Below, in pieces: positions 28,238 to 40,106 of a stretch of 64,000 bases of DNA. The translations under genes were made by a program, and so were the position numbers. The DNA is taken from contig NC_065570.1 in assembly GCF_937616625.2 (NCBI RefSeq), positions 71,327,665 through 71,391,664 of the forward strand, in the 5' to 3' direction. The notes beneath the pieces were generated by a model that saw nothing but the letters and a program-made list of their open reading frames with translations, made no database searches and was not told the DNA's origin. How positions within the stretch are numbered: the stretch's first letter is position 1; each line of letters begins with the position of its first letter. The DNA is from Mercurialis annua (lineage: Eukaryota; Streptophyta; Magnoliopsida; Malpighiales; Euphorbiaceae).

Positions 28238-28951
28238 GGCTTAATTACTTAAAAACCATTCACGTTGACACTTTCTTTTGCATTTATACTCTAACCTAAT
28301 AAAAAGTTCATTTGTACCCTATTTTGGGTTTTTATATTTCACCTCTACCCCAAACAAGAATACAATTGACAATGTAGTTAATTTAAGGATAATATTATTA
28401 AAAACAACTAAATAAAAGGGTTAAATCATATATTTTTCTGTTTTGAAAAAAATATAAAGAGATCTTTTAACTTTAAAATGTTCAAATAAATCTTAATAAT
28501 TAATTTTTTACATTTTATAAAAAATTAAATAAATTTATTCCCGACGGCTACCGAGTAATTGCCGATGCTCCTTCTCCAAATTGTGAAGGAGCAGCAGGCT
28601 TCTTCTGCAGATCTGGAGAAGGAGCCGCTGGCCCCTTCTCTGGCAGCTTCGATAATCGGCCTTTGTAAAACGATTTATTTGTAAAAATTAATAAAAAATT
28701 ATTATTATTTACAAATTTTTTTAAAGAAAAGGGTGTTTTTATACTATTAATAATATTAACGTTTAATTAGAATATAGATTAGAAATAAAAAATTATTTTG
28801 AACTTTTTTTCAAATGACAAAATGTCAATTTAACTCTTTGTGGTAGAGTTGAAACATAAAAATACAAAATAGGGTACAAATGAATTCTTTTCTAAATCAG
28901 AATATAAATATAAAAAAGTCCTAACGTGAGTGGTTTTTAAGTGATTAGTCC
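28238..28951. mobile_element. Long-TIR Mutator-like element with 9 bp target duplication
   Basis: 714 bp flanked by perfect 9 bp repeats TTACATATA (28229-28237 and 28952-28960). The left end ggcttaattacttaaaaacc is matched in inverse at the right end by ggtttttaagtgattagtc. The arms share tttgtaccctattttg and its complement. About 28540-28670 is a GC-rich patch, unlike the rest, that folds on gctccttctcca/tggagaaggagc. The last 26 bp plus the target site are repeated once more (28961-28986). A 9 bp duplication and long TIRs point to a MULE-type non-autonomous element. Confidence 0.75.
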
Positions 28952-28986
28952 TTACATATATTTTTAAGTGATTAGTCCTTACATAT

Positions 28987-30193
28987 ACTAAGAGCATGTA
29001 ATATTTTATGAAGAAATAAATAAGTAAACAATTGAATGAATCATAATTCCATTATGGTTAAATAGATAAACAGACTGTATGGTAAGTGTACAAGAAGCAA
29101 AAGAACATAGTCATTAAATAGTCACAATTAATAAAAGGTAATGGAACAGTAAATACAGAAATTTAAAAGTAGGCGCAGCACTATCCATTGTAGATCCAAT
29201 TAGAAGTATTAATTAGTAAGAGAATTTTGTTGTTGCAAATGCAATAGACCCGGCCCTCTGCATGCAAATGCAAAACTTTCTCCAGATCTCACCTCATTTA
29301 ATGTTAATTGGTTTGTATATTCATTCCTTTGTTTATTAATTAATCATTCCATTATCATTATGCACATTTTGCTAATTAATCTCTCTCTGCCTGTCTGCCT
29401 ACTGTAATGTATACCTCAGATTTCAAAATTTGAACGAGAGATTAACGTTACTGTGTCAGATAATACAAAAATATTTAATTTGATCATTAATTATAACAAC
29501 CCTCTTTCTCAATGTCTCATGTACTAATAACAACTCTTTTTGTTTAAATATCATGTACTAAGCTATAGGGTATGCTGGAAAGAAAAAAAAACTAAATAAC
29601 CAAATCGATAAATTCAGTTTGTTTGATTTAAAATTTAAAAAATTAACTTTTTTAGCTCAGTTTGATTTTTAAAATAAAAAAAAATCAGTTATTTTTGATA
29701 CAAATCAAACTAAAAATTATAATATAATATGAACCTTGATTCAATTTGATTTGAAAGGCTTATTTTTTTTTGTATATATTTCAAATTGATTGGGTTCATT
29801 TTGAACTGTTTGCACATTAATAATTTTGTAATTGGTAAGACTGAATATTTGAGAGTTTGAATCCCATATTGAGGTTTATGGGTCATTTTTTAATTTTATT
29901 TCAAACAGAGTCGTTTGCGGATCGAATCAATGGATACATTAAAGGTGCTGCATCAAAGGTTATTTTCAAGTGTCGGACTCTGTGGACTGCAATGCCGCCC
30001 GCGCTAATTCTCCGCAAAAAGTTTTAGAATTCTTCCCTAAAATAATTAAACTAGCTATTCGAAGATTAAAAAAATTAAAAAAAGTTACCTCTCACCTACT
30101 ATACATTCACGGACAATCTCTACCGTCGATGCCAATCCTTTTACAAAATCAGAATGAAGATCCTCCATCTTTGAATATCAAAGGTACAAGTGT
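28987..30193. other. Intergenic, upstream of CYCD3
   Basis: AT-rich promoter-distal DNA. Around 29580-29770 there is a decayed repeat rich in aaatcgataaattcagtttg-like words. No gene is seen. A 77-codon ORF at 29970-30203 has no recognisable content. Confidence 0.6.
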
Positions 30194-30199
30194 CACGTG
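30194..30199. promoter_or_regulatory. G-box in the CYCD3 promoter
   Basis: CACGTG lies 219 bp before the CYCD3 start codon and about 85 bp before the TATA box. A candidate bHLH/bZIP site by sequence only. Confidence 0.35.
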
Positions 30200-30280
30200 T
30201 TGAGTGATTGAAGCTGCATGGCCCATGATTCATCTTTACTACCACAGTACTCCACTCCACCCAATAAATAAAACCCACAA

Positions 30281-30290
30281 ATATATAAAA
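30281..30290 (+). promoter_or_regulatory. TATA box of CYCD3
   Basis: Atatataaaa lies 128 bp before the CYCD3 start, leaving room for a 5' UTR of about 100 nt that includes the upstream ORF at 30357. Confidence 0.6.
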
Positions 30291-30356
30291 ACACAGCCCA
30301 GAGCTGAGTTTTACTTACTGCTCATTGCCCTTTCTTTTCTTTCACAAGTTTGAGAG

Positions 30357-30404
30357 ATGGCTAGAGCTCTGTCTTTAGTCCTCTCTTTATTATTTACCCT
30401 GTAA
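30357..30404 (+). promoter_or_regulatory. Upstream ORF in the CYCD3 leader
   Basis: An ATG at 30357 opens a 15-residue ORF (MARALSLVLSLLFTL) that stops at 30402-30404, only 13 nt before the cyclin ATG. It lies downstream of the TATA box, so it should be in the mRNA unless the leader is spliced. Its context (gagATGG) is good. Such uORFs usually lower translation of the main ORF. Confidence 0.55.
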
Positions 30405-30417
30405 CTCAACCTAGAAA

Positions 30418-31764
30418 ATGGCGCTTGAAGAACAACAAGATGCTGCTCTTTACTGTTGCGAAGAGAATTGGGAAGATGATGATGATGAACAAGAGGAAGA
30501 TGAAATGAACAATAAAAAACTGGACTTTTTTATGACTCATGGTTTGGTACTGAACCAAGACTTGTTCTGGGAAGATGATGAACTTTCTTCTTTGCTTGCG
30601 AAACAAGAACAGAGTAAATTGTATAAAAAACTTGAAACCAGCTCATCCCTTGCAAAGGCTCGTCGTGAAGCTATAGAATGGATGTTTAAGGTGAATGCAT
30701 ACTACTCTTTCACTGCTTTAACTGCAGTTTTGGCTGTCAACTACCTCGATAGGTTCCTCTTCAGCTTTCACGTTCAGACAGAGAAGCCATGGATGACCCA
30801 ACTCGCTGCTGTGGCTTGTCTCTCTATTGCTGCCAAGGTAGAGGAGACTCACGTGCCTCTTTTACTGGACCTTCAGGTAGCTTAATTTTGTCGTCTTTTT
30901 TAAAAACGCTGAGCATAAGCATTACTGGATGCAAGATTGTTGATGATGGTGTTTGATTAAATGTGCTGTGTAGGTGGAGGAGAGCAGGTACGTGTTCGAG
31001 GCCAAAACCATTCAAAAAATGGAGATTCTTGTGCTTTCAACTCTTCAATGGAGAATGAACCCGGTAACCCCATTGTCGTTTCTTGATTATATCACAACAA
31101 GGCTGGGTTTAAAGAGCTATCTCTCCAGGGAATTCCTCAGGAGATTTGAACTCATCGTCTTGTCCATCATTTCAGGCAAGAAATCAACATCTTCTCATGA
31201 CCTGTAGGCTTCTTTTAAAAATATATTAGGGTTTTGACCATTATTTTGTTTGTTTCTTTAATGCATGCAGATTCTAGGTCTGTGGCTTATCTCCCTTCTG
31301 TCATTGCTTCTGCTACAATGCTTCATCTCGTTAATGGTGTTGGACCCTGTGTTGATGCTGAATACCAAAGCCATTTATTGGGTATTCTTGAAACCGACAA
31401 GGTGCGTTTCATTTTATCAGTATCCAGCATTAATTTTTGATATGTTGGGTTCTTGAATCTTGAATTTATGTCAATGTGTGAACAGGAAAAGGTTAATGAA
31501 TGCAGTATGCTTGTACTGGAATTGGCATCAAGGGAACACGACAGACGGTCAAACAAACGGAAATATGCGTCTGATCCGGGCAGTCCAAACGGAGTAATGG
31601 ATGTGTCGTTTAGCTCAGACAGCTCGAACGATTCATGGGCAGTATCAGCACCATCATCGGTATCTTCTTCACCAGAGCATCCTCTGATGAAGAAGAAGAA
31701 GAACAGAGCAATGCAGAGCTTAAACGAAGCAACTGCAGATTTTCGGAGCATAATTCCTCGCTAA
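30418..31764 (+). CDS. CYCD3: D-type cyclin, CYCD3 class
   Basis: Four exons: 30418-30876, 30974-31175, 31271-31401 and 31486-31764. They join in frame to 356 residues. The retinoblastoma-binding LxCxE motif is present as LYCCE (residues 11-15) within an acidic N-terminus. The cyclin box contains [29 protein letters not shown] and [20 protein letters not shown], followed by the C-terminal cyclin fold ([18 protein letters not shown]). The Ser-rich, PEST-like tail has SP sites (DPGSPNG, SSPEHP) that fit rapid turnover. CYCD3 binds CDKA and phosphorylates RBR to drive G1/S entry, mostly in response to cytokinin. Intron 2 uses a GC donor (TTCAG|GCAAGA). Neighbouring SKIP2 supports orthology to the CYCD3;2/CYCD3;3 block. 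Confidence 0.95.
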
Positions 31765-33634
31765 TTCCCTTTTCTTTTTGGTTTCTTTCAAGAACTAGTT
31801 CTCTAAGATTAAAATAATTTTAATGTTCTTTTTATTTTATTATGGGAAAGTTAAATTGCCTACAATCTCTGCTTTGTCTCCACTCCCAATACTTTTCATT
31901 TCCCAGAATTTAAATAAATGGGATTTCGGAAGCAGCAGAGATGGTTGGCATTTTATCCGGAAGTTCAATTTAAATTGAAGAAAAAAAAACAAGAATCAAT
32001 TGCAGCAATCTATAAATATTTTTTGTACTGTACTGTACATTAAGAAATCTGAAATGGCCTTATTTTTATAATAGTTTCAACGGTAATGTGCATCAGTAGT
32101 GTTGGTCTATGCTTATGAGTTTGGTGATGATCATAAAAATAATTAGAGCATAAAAGAAGAGGGAAAATCTGAATCTTTTCAAAAAATAAGAAATGAAGAT
32201 GAAGAGGGTTTTTGTTTTTGTCGGCCACTGACAAATTTTGATGTTTGACCCTCGTAGAGTGAGCTCCTTTTCTTTTCTTTTTGTTTCTTCCATACCATTG
32301 TTTTGCATTCTCAAGCAAAACAAAAGGTACATAAATTCAGTTGGTATTTAACTAATTTTTTTTTTAATTTTTCCAAATTGCTATGTTTTTTTTTCAATTC
32401 AGGTTTTTTGTATTAAAAATTAAAATTAATTATTTCTACCTCCATAAATTTAGATACGAATTACCGTTTCTCTCTCAAAATTTATAAAATTACTATTCTT
32501 TTCCTTACATTGTTGTTTCCTTCAACTAAAATTTCTTTTTATATGGGGATTTTAGATGTATATAAACTAAAGTATAAATATCAAGGGAGAAATAGTGATT
32601 TTCAAAATAGAGATAATAGTAATGGACTTAAAAAGGAATTAAATTTCTTCATCTTAAAAATAAAATCAAAAAAATTAAAATGTCAAACGTCAAATTAATT
32701 TTTTATATGTACCACCAAATTTTGATACAAAGCTATCAAATAAGTTTGGTTGATCTTGACCTTTGCTCCCTAATTCTTGTGTGATAATGTCAATATATAA
32801 GAGAGTGACATTTAGGATTTAAGATGGGGGAATTATTTGGATAAAGGGAGCGGCTTAATAATCATGAATTTGAAACCGAAAAGATCCAAATTTAATACAC
32901 ATAAGATTTTAAATAGACCATAAGTCCAACTAAACCAGGCAAAGTCAATCGACAACTGCCCCATTGATAGGGATAGAACCATACTTTGGTCAAATAAATG
33001 TATCTATTTAATTATAACAGGACATAACTTGATTTTTTCAAACTATATTAACCCGAATTCCAAAACATATGAAGCTTAATTATTTTATGCAACTAACGCT
33101 TTTAAATTAAAATATTTACTATGTATCCCGTCTCGTTTCTTAATTGCTTTATTTTGCACGTAGATAAAAAATTATACAGAAAAGGCAATCTCTAATATTT
33201 TTTTCATTTTGACCATATTAATAATAGTCTTTTAAAATGTATTTAGAATTATAATCATCAACTTTTTTTGTAAAAATGAAATTACACTAAAAATATAATA
33301 TGAACTTTTTAATTGAGTTATACAAGAATGAGATATATCTTCTTATATGAGATGTAGAGAGTGGTTTATTATGTTATATATGAGCTTGATTTATTATTCA
33401 ATTTTAAATAGTAGGCCTAATAGTAAATTAAATTACAACAATTTGTAATGACTTGGAGAATTTATTTATAAATTTAAGTTTTACAACTTGGAGTACTCTC
33501 TAAATTTTTATTATACATCTAGAATTTTCTTGTTGTAATTATTTGATACAAATTTTGCTTATTTAACTATGTTTATTTTTTAGATCTAAATTTGTGAAGT
33601 TGTATTGGACGACACATTATGTTGGACTTAAGTG
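31765..33634. other. Intergenic, downstream of CYCD3
   Basis: CYCD3 3' UTR, then AT-rich spacer. A weak mariner-like MITE may lie at about 33122-33363 (left end gtatcccgtctcgtttctta; right end poorly kept). No gene is seen; short ORFs here have no recognisable content. Confidence 0.55.
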
Positions 33635-33803
33635 GCAATTTTCCCCTTCAACTTGTAAGCAATGGGCAATTAACACATAAATTAACTTTGTGGGCAAATT
33701 AGTCACGAACCTGTTAATTACGGTAATCCCATTTTGGCAATTTGCTCTTTCAACTTGTAAGCTAATCGTTCCCTAAATTAATTTATGTGTTAATTGCCCG
33801 TAA
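33635..33803. mobile_element. Deleted copy of the GCAATTTGCCCC fold-back MITE
   Basis: Shares caacttgtaagcaatgggca, attaacacataaattaac, caaattagtca and atttatgtgttaattgccc with the full copy at 38533-38822. The centre and much of the right arm are missing. Confidence 0.7.
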
Positions 33804-34806
33804 ATTTAGTAAAATCGAAAATACAAATATACATCAAGGTTTATTTTCAAACATGAGAATTTTAATTTGAATTACTCTCACTCTTGCCAAAGAGAATATG
33901 ATTAACTAGTTGCCAAAGAGAACAAACTAGTTGCCAAAGAAAAAAACTCATGGTTGTCTCCTCCGTGCTAATCTTTTTGTAAGAATGTATCATATAAATG
34001 GAAATGAATTATAGCAATAATGTGTTCTATACATCACCTAATTGCCTAGCTGAAAATGACGTTATAATGATACAAAATCTTGGAAGATTTTGATTAACTG
34101 TAGTACTATTTAAGGCAGTGGGATTAAGAAAAGTTGATCCCAAAAGAAAGTACAGGATTAAGTGGTATTAGCTACATAAAGAGAAGATTAAAAAGGGTAT
34201 TAAATTTAGATGCACTACAGCCATGAAAAGGGTAAAAAAGGTAAAGAGGAATTTTGTTGCTCTCATGTCTTTATTTATTGGTTGCTTATATGAACTGTAG
34301 TGAATTTCAACTCAAGAAGATACAAAATCAAAAATAAAAATACAAAGGAAAAAAAGAGAGAGAGAAAATTATGATAAGATCAGATCAATGATCATGAGAT
34401 GGAGAGATATGATTGGGTGACAGTGAATATTATCTTTTTCTTTTATTTATTTTTCTACACTATAATGTAGTCTACCATCTTTAAACTCAGTAAAGCTCCA
34501 TTCTTTTGACCTATTGAGCAACATATGATGTAAAAGTCTTACACAGCATTAAACAATGACCCATTTGTATTTATAAACTCTTATTTGACCTAAGTAATAC
34601 TACCAAAATTTGATTTAACCTACCCAATGTTTTGTTCATCATTTTCTGTAATAGAAAATTGATAGGTAAGTGCATGTGAGATCAAGTTGTAACCAGCTGC
34701 ATCCTGCATCTCAATAAAGGTCACTCAAATTAAAAATGGGGCAAACAAAGTAATTTGGAATGTGTACTACATTTACATTAGAAAAAAGTAATGAAGTTGG
34801 ATTGTT

Positions 34807-34900
34807 TTTTTTTATTATAATTGAGGAGGTGGAGGACTTATGGGATGACTTGACAGTTTGCTGTCCAACGCTCGTACCATTTTAGCTATTGCTCGTTAGT
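34807..34900 (-). mobile_element. tRNA-derived SINE (second copy)
   Basis: On the minus strand it reads agcaatagctaaaatggtac (A-box region), a degenerate B-box region and a cctccacctcctcaattata stretch ending in an A-run. Flanking repeats aagttggattgtt (34794-34806) and aagttgaattgtt (34901-34913) match at 12 of 13 positions, a target duplication. Confidence 0.65.
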
Positions 34901-34913
34901 AAGTTGAATTGTT

Positions 34914-37489
34914 ATTTTATCATTTAATTTTAAAAGACGATGTTTTATAGATTTGTTGTTATCTTACTACTTTTCATGCTATTTTAGTACTCCAAATTGT
35001 TAACTACAAATTTTTTATAAGGATGATAAATATTATTCTAAAATTACTAGCAAAATAGCTCAACATCCGTACAACTATTATCGGCTAAATATATAATTTT
35101 TATTTTAATGTTTGACTCAATTTTTAATTTGAATAAGATTTTTTTAATTCTAAACTGGTCGATTCATCAAAAAAAGAAACAATAGCAACCAGTTTTAAAC
35201 AAAAAAAATCTAAATATAAAACTTTATATTGTACATTTAGACTAGTCATTACTTATCTAAGAATTTTTTATTGATAAAATTGCGAGAATAATTCATAAAC
35301 ATCGACTTCTGATTTGTACATTCTTTAAAAAAATTACACATAGATTAATTTTTTTTGAGGATATTTTGAACATATGATATGTTGAGAAAATAAATGAATT
35401 GATCTACCTCATGTTGACTGGCCGTTAAGTCAATGCCAGCAGCTAGCCGTTCAATAATCTCATCTAAGAACAATAAAATTCTCAAATGACTTATACTCAT
35501 ACAGTATAATTACTCCTTCAAATCATAATCATGGCGATAATAATTATCAGTATAATTAATTTCACCTCATAATTCAGACACATGTCAGCTAGCTGAAAAT
35601 TAATTCCAATAAATACTTATAGGAGTACTGCAATCAATTGGCTTTTCACTTATTAATACTAGTAGAACTTAATGAAATAAAAAAAGATTTATTACAAGGA
35701 AGAAGAACATACTAAAAAATGAGAACAGAAACAAAAAAGATTTATGGAGTGGACCCAAAAATATGTATTCAGATAATAATTAGTTGATGGAGAAGAGAAG
35801 AAATGGAGGATACTTCCACAGGAGAGGCACATTCCATACGTGAATGGTATAATTGTTCAAGGACCCAAAATAATATCTATTTTTTCTTTTCTCAAAATAA
35901 AAAATTTAAAATGAAAATTGTCAGGAGTAATTCCATAAATAAAAACCAATATTTAGAAATGTTAATAAATTTAAATTAAACAATTTTTTTGGGATGAAAT
36001 GAATTTATAGAACCAAATAATCTTTTTTTTTTCTGCATAGATGTGAATTTTTCTGATGTTATTGTGTTAAAACTTAAAATAAAAAGTTAGTGCTCAATTT
36101 ATTAATAGTATTAGATTTTTTTTTTTTATGAAATTATCTCAAAATATGATCTGTTTTCAGGTTTTGATACAGAAAAACACAGAGCAGGTGATAATGTTTT
36201 AGCACCACAAGATGAGTATCCAATGGGCTGAGTTGGGCCGGGGTCTACTAATATTTGCCATTTTGGTGTCAACATCTCATGTAATGACAAACATACTATT
36301 CTGCCCCTGCAATATGAAGACATGCCTTTATTTAGTTCCCTTCTTTATATTTTATTATTTATTTCACTAATGAGTGATGACTAATGACCTAAAAAACCAT
36401 TTGTAGCAAAACTCTTTCTACGTGCTCCAATGATTTTGGACATAATTTCATTTTAATTAGCCATGGGTTTAATTGTAATAACAAAAATTTATTAATATAA
36501 TATGTGGGCTTATCTATGGTTAATTGAGAATTAAGATATAAACTAAATTTTTTAATTTTTAATTTTTATATATATTTAAGAGAGGAAACATAAATAGGAA
36601 AACACCAACAGAAAGGCCAAAAAGGGACAGTTAGTAGCAGTGTGGTCCAAAGGGTAGGGTCGATGGGCCTGCTGTTCTTGCAGCATGCTCAGAGTGGATT
36701 TTGCAATTGGGTGGGGACATAGAGAAAGATTTCAAGAGTTATGAGTTATAGCTAATATGAGCTAAATTATAGGGACTGAAAAGGACATTTGGTCCTCAAG
36801 GGTCATTTTTTATGGGCAGAAATGAAAAGGACATTTGTAGAACTTGGGTATCATTTCCAGGCGCTGTAGCCAAATTGAGGACCTATGTGATATGTATCAT
36901 TTAAAACTGGCGGCAACTAATCTTCTGATTTTACATTATATAGGCCAACACATCTGGGCCTATCAGCTTGTCTTTGGAGTTGTCTGGTTAGATTTCAACT
37001 AGACCACTTGCTGGAGTCATTAAACTTGTATTAGAGAATATCAAGTGTAATTTGGTTTTGATTAACTTGATTTGGTTCCATTTAGTGACTGAACTGAGCG
37101 GCTAACTAAAGTAGCTAGCATTTATTGATTTATGATGGGCTTTCAGCTTTGAACAATACCCATTTCAGATCTCCAAGTTGAAAATTGCAGAAATCATATC
37201 GTCGGCCCATGAGGGTGTCCTAGCAGCTGGCAAAGTGTGCAGTTGGCCCAACAAAACCCGGTCCTTCTGGACAACCAAAATTTGTACAGTTGCACTCAAA
37301 AGATAAGTGCAATTACCCTTCTTACATTACATCTCAAACTTCTTTACTTAGGAACATTTGCAAAATTACCTTAAAAACAAAAATATTTACAAAATTTGAC
37401 CCCTAAATTAAAGGTTTTTAGTCGTACTTCAAAACTTTTGAAATTTTACTATTCAACTTCGCAGTTCAAAATAATTTCAAATAGTTATT
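34914..37489. other. Intergenic
   Basis: AT-rich spacer with no gene I can support. A short ORF at 36126-36323 on the minus strand has no recognisable content. Some less AT-rich stretches (36180-36320 and 36600-37300) look like non-coding single-copy DNA. Confidence 0.55.
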
Positions 37490-37690
37490 TTAAAAAGATA
37501 ATTTCAAACTGTTTTAGAAACCGTCTCTTAAACAGTTTCCAATAGAGTTTCAAACGGATTCTAAAAAAAAATCAAAACCGTTTTTAATACAGTTTCAAAA
37601 GATTTCAAAATGTTTCAAACAATTTCTAAATGCACATTTTTGAAACTGTTTCCGAAATCATTCAAACAATTTCTAAAAGATCGAGTATTT
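37490..37690. repeat. GTTTCAAAC-type minisatellite, small patch
   Basis: Repeated caaactgtttt, aaaccgt, aaacagtttc, tttcaaacgg, aaaccgttttt and caaacaatttctaaa words, spaced about 20-30 bp. It is the opposite-strand form of the larger array at 40640-41140. The flanking aacatttgcaaaattacc near 37350 resembles the fold-back element ends there. Confidence 0.6.
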
Positions 37691-37814
37691 TTATAAATTC
37701 TCACAAAAAGAGTAAAAAAATAAATTTTCAAACTCGGGGTAATTTTAACTAATATTTTTGACAAATACTCGAAAATTTAGCCGTTTTTAGCTTTTTTATT
37801 TCCGTTTTAACAAT

Positions 37815-38235
37815 AATCTCTCCGTTCTGAAACCTTGTCCTATGTACGTGATCATTTTTAGTAAATCACAATTTTAAAAATTATTCTTTTTGTCTTACTC
37901 TTATTTAAACTTCACTGTTTATTGCTATTATTAATGAACGAACCAAGAGTTCTACATCGGGATGGAGAGATAATATTTAATAGGTAGGCCAAATCGCAGA
38001 TATTAAAATTTTCTTACACTAATTTAAGTATTCTTTTAAAAAAATTGAGGGGTCCAAGGCTTTCCTCGACCCCCTTTTCTACGTCATTGTCTATTGTTCC
38101 AAAGAATGAATTGGTCATAGTATTTTAATAAGAATGTAATAAAAAAACTCTGTTAAATTTTAAAGTGTTAATTATTATTTTTTAACTATGTAAAAATAGT
38201 AAAGTGAACAACTATTTTGAGACGGATTGAGTAAT
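37815..38235. mobile_element. Probable mariner-like MITE with internal insertion
   Basis: The left end tctctccgttctgaaacctt and the right end aactattttgagacggattg are related as inverted repeats of the CTCCCTCCGT class. The element is longer than its relatives, so extra DNA may have inserted. The assignment is moderate. Confidence 0.4.
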
Positions 38236-38532
38236 AACTATAGATAATAGTTTTTCTTGAATTGCCGGGTATTCGATCCAACCTAATTCTAATAAGTCAG
38301 ATTATATCCTTTCCATTTAAAAAGTGTGGCAAGAATAATATTTTATTTTGATACTACCGATTTTGATAAGATTAGAATTTTATATAAACCTGCCCTTACT
38401 ATATAAGTCGATGTGTACTGTAAAATATTTTTGGAAACAATTGATGTTTAATTATATATGTAGTTATTTTTAAAATGTTAAGTTATTTTTATATTGTTTA
38501 TCTGGTAGCATACATCTTGCTCGTCTAAAGTA

Positions 38533-38822
38533 GCAATTTGCCCCCTCAACTTGTAAGCAATGGGCAATTAACACATAAATTAACTTTGTGTGCAAATTAG
38601 TCATGAACTTGTATATTATGGGCAATTAGCTCTATTTTGGAAATTTACCCCCTAAACTTGTAAGTTATTTGTCCCTCAATTGGCAATTTGCCCCATCAAA
38701 TTTTAAGCTAATTTTTCAAAATGGGGTAATTGACCATAATCAGCAAGTTCATGACTAATTTGCCCACAAAGTTAATTTATGTGTTAATTGCCCATTGCTT
38801 AAAAGTTGAGGGGGCAAACTGC
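38533..38822. mobile_element. Fold-back MITE, GCAATTTGCCCC family
   Basis: 290 bp with terminal inverted repeats of nearly 100 bp. The left arm starts gcaatttgccccctcaactt and continues gcaatgggcaattaacacat. The right arm ends with the reverse complement, ttgagggggcaaactgc. The arms are over 90% alike by eye. No convincing target duplication. A deleted relative is at 33635-33803. Confidence 0.8.
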
Positions 38823-39473
38823 TATATAAGTCCATCTTGCTCAGTACTAAATCAACGTCATCTGTGAACTAGCCTATCATATTATGACACGTCATTAAAA
38901 TAGTAGCACTATCGTAATTTTGGTTATTAATTTTTTATACTTTTGAATAGTAATATTACGATAGTGCCATTATTTTAATAACGTGTCATAATTTAATAGA
39001 TTTAGTCTATAAATGACGTGATAGACCGTGTCTATCAAAGAATTTATCGTTGTATGAGAATAAAAATTGTATAGAATTTTTGTAGTAAAATGGGTATGAT
39101 TTTATGAGTTGTAAATGTCAGAGAATGAATCTCCAAAAATCTTGGCTCTTGAGGCCTGCCAAGAGCTTGTAAATCCCAGCCACAGCCCATACCCGCTCTG
39201 CACCTCATGCATTTCTAACATCCTTTTTGGATTTGTTCAAAAGAAAACAAAAGTTCTTGTTTCGGACGTGTCAAACTGTTCCTTTCCCAACATCATTAGG
39301 AGCTAGGACTGTTGATATCAATGGTTTGCATGGAATGATTTTTTTTCTTTCGGGAGGGAGCATGGAATGAATTTAAATTCACATTTATTTTCAATTGTTT
39401 TGTGCCTAATTGATTATAAAGTATACGAGGGATCCACTATAAATAGTTATATTTATAAAGTAATATCATATTT

Positions 39474-39584
39474 TTACCAATGAGTTATAACTCAAACGGT
39501 ATAAGCACTAGGCGTCAATCTGCTATGTCGTGGAGTCGATTTCTTCTACAAACACACCTCCACCCTCTAATTATAAAAAAAAAG
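39474..39584 (+). mobile_element. tRNA-derived SINE (third copy)
   Basis: Starts near aatgagttataactcaaacg (A box), has tcgtggagtcgatttc (B box), and ends cctctaattat plus an A-run. Tcatattt occurs at 39466-39473 and again at 39585-39592, a likely target duplication. Confidence 0.7.
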
Positions 39585-39592
39585 TCATATTT

Positions 39593-40106
39593 CGACATCT
39601 ATAAATTGGATTTATTCTTATTCCACAAAGGTGGGATCTAACCTTAATAATTCTCATAAAACAGTTTGTAACATTGATATCAATACGGTACCTATTGTTA
39701 TGAACGGTTCGTAACGGGATTAATATATGTAGCAAAATTGAAACAATTCGGTAGCTATTTAATTATGGATTTAATTAACTAAAAATAATATAATAAAACA
39801 AATGAATAAGATAAGAACTTTGCGTAGTTCGATATTAAAATGTGCATCCACGTGCGGAGAATTGAGTCATCGACTAATCATTAAAAAGGAGTACAAAATT
39901 GACAGAAAAAATATAAATTTTAAAATTTCAAATATTTTCTTCATAATCTCTTTTTTTTGATAGTTCTCTAAAAGTCCCTCTGATTTATAATGCGACCGAC
40001 TTGAATTTGTGGATCCACTCTGCTTATGTGGGTATAGATACCATACCATTTTAACACCTTCACTTTGGATCCACAAAATCATGCGGCCCTTGAGAGAAAT
40101 TTTGAG
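39593..40106. other. Intergenic
   Basis: AT-rich spacer between the SINE and the fold-back element. Nothing recognisable. Confidence 0.6.

Noticed and set aside
29970..30203. ORF of 77 codons upstream of CYCD3
   Set aside because: Overlaps the G-box promoter region and shows no family likeness; composition is that of AT-rich spacer.
39115..39306. Plus-strand ORF of 63 codons with several cysteines
   Set aside because: Short, isolated and without promoter, splice sites or a recognisable domain.
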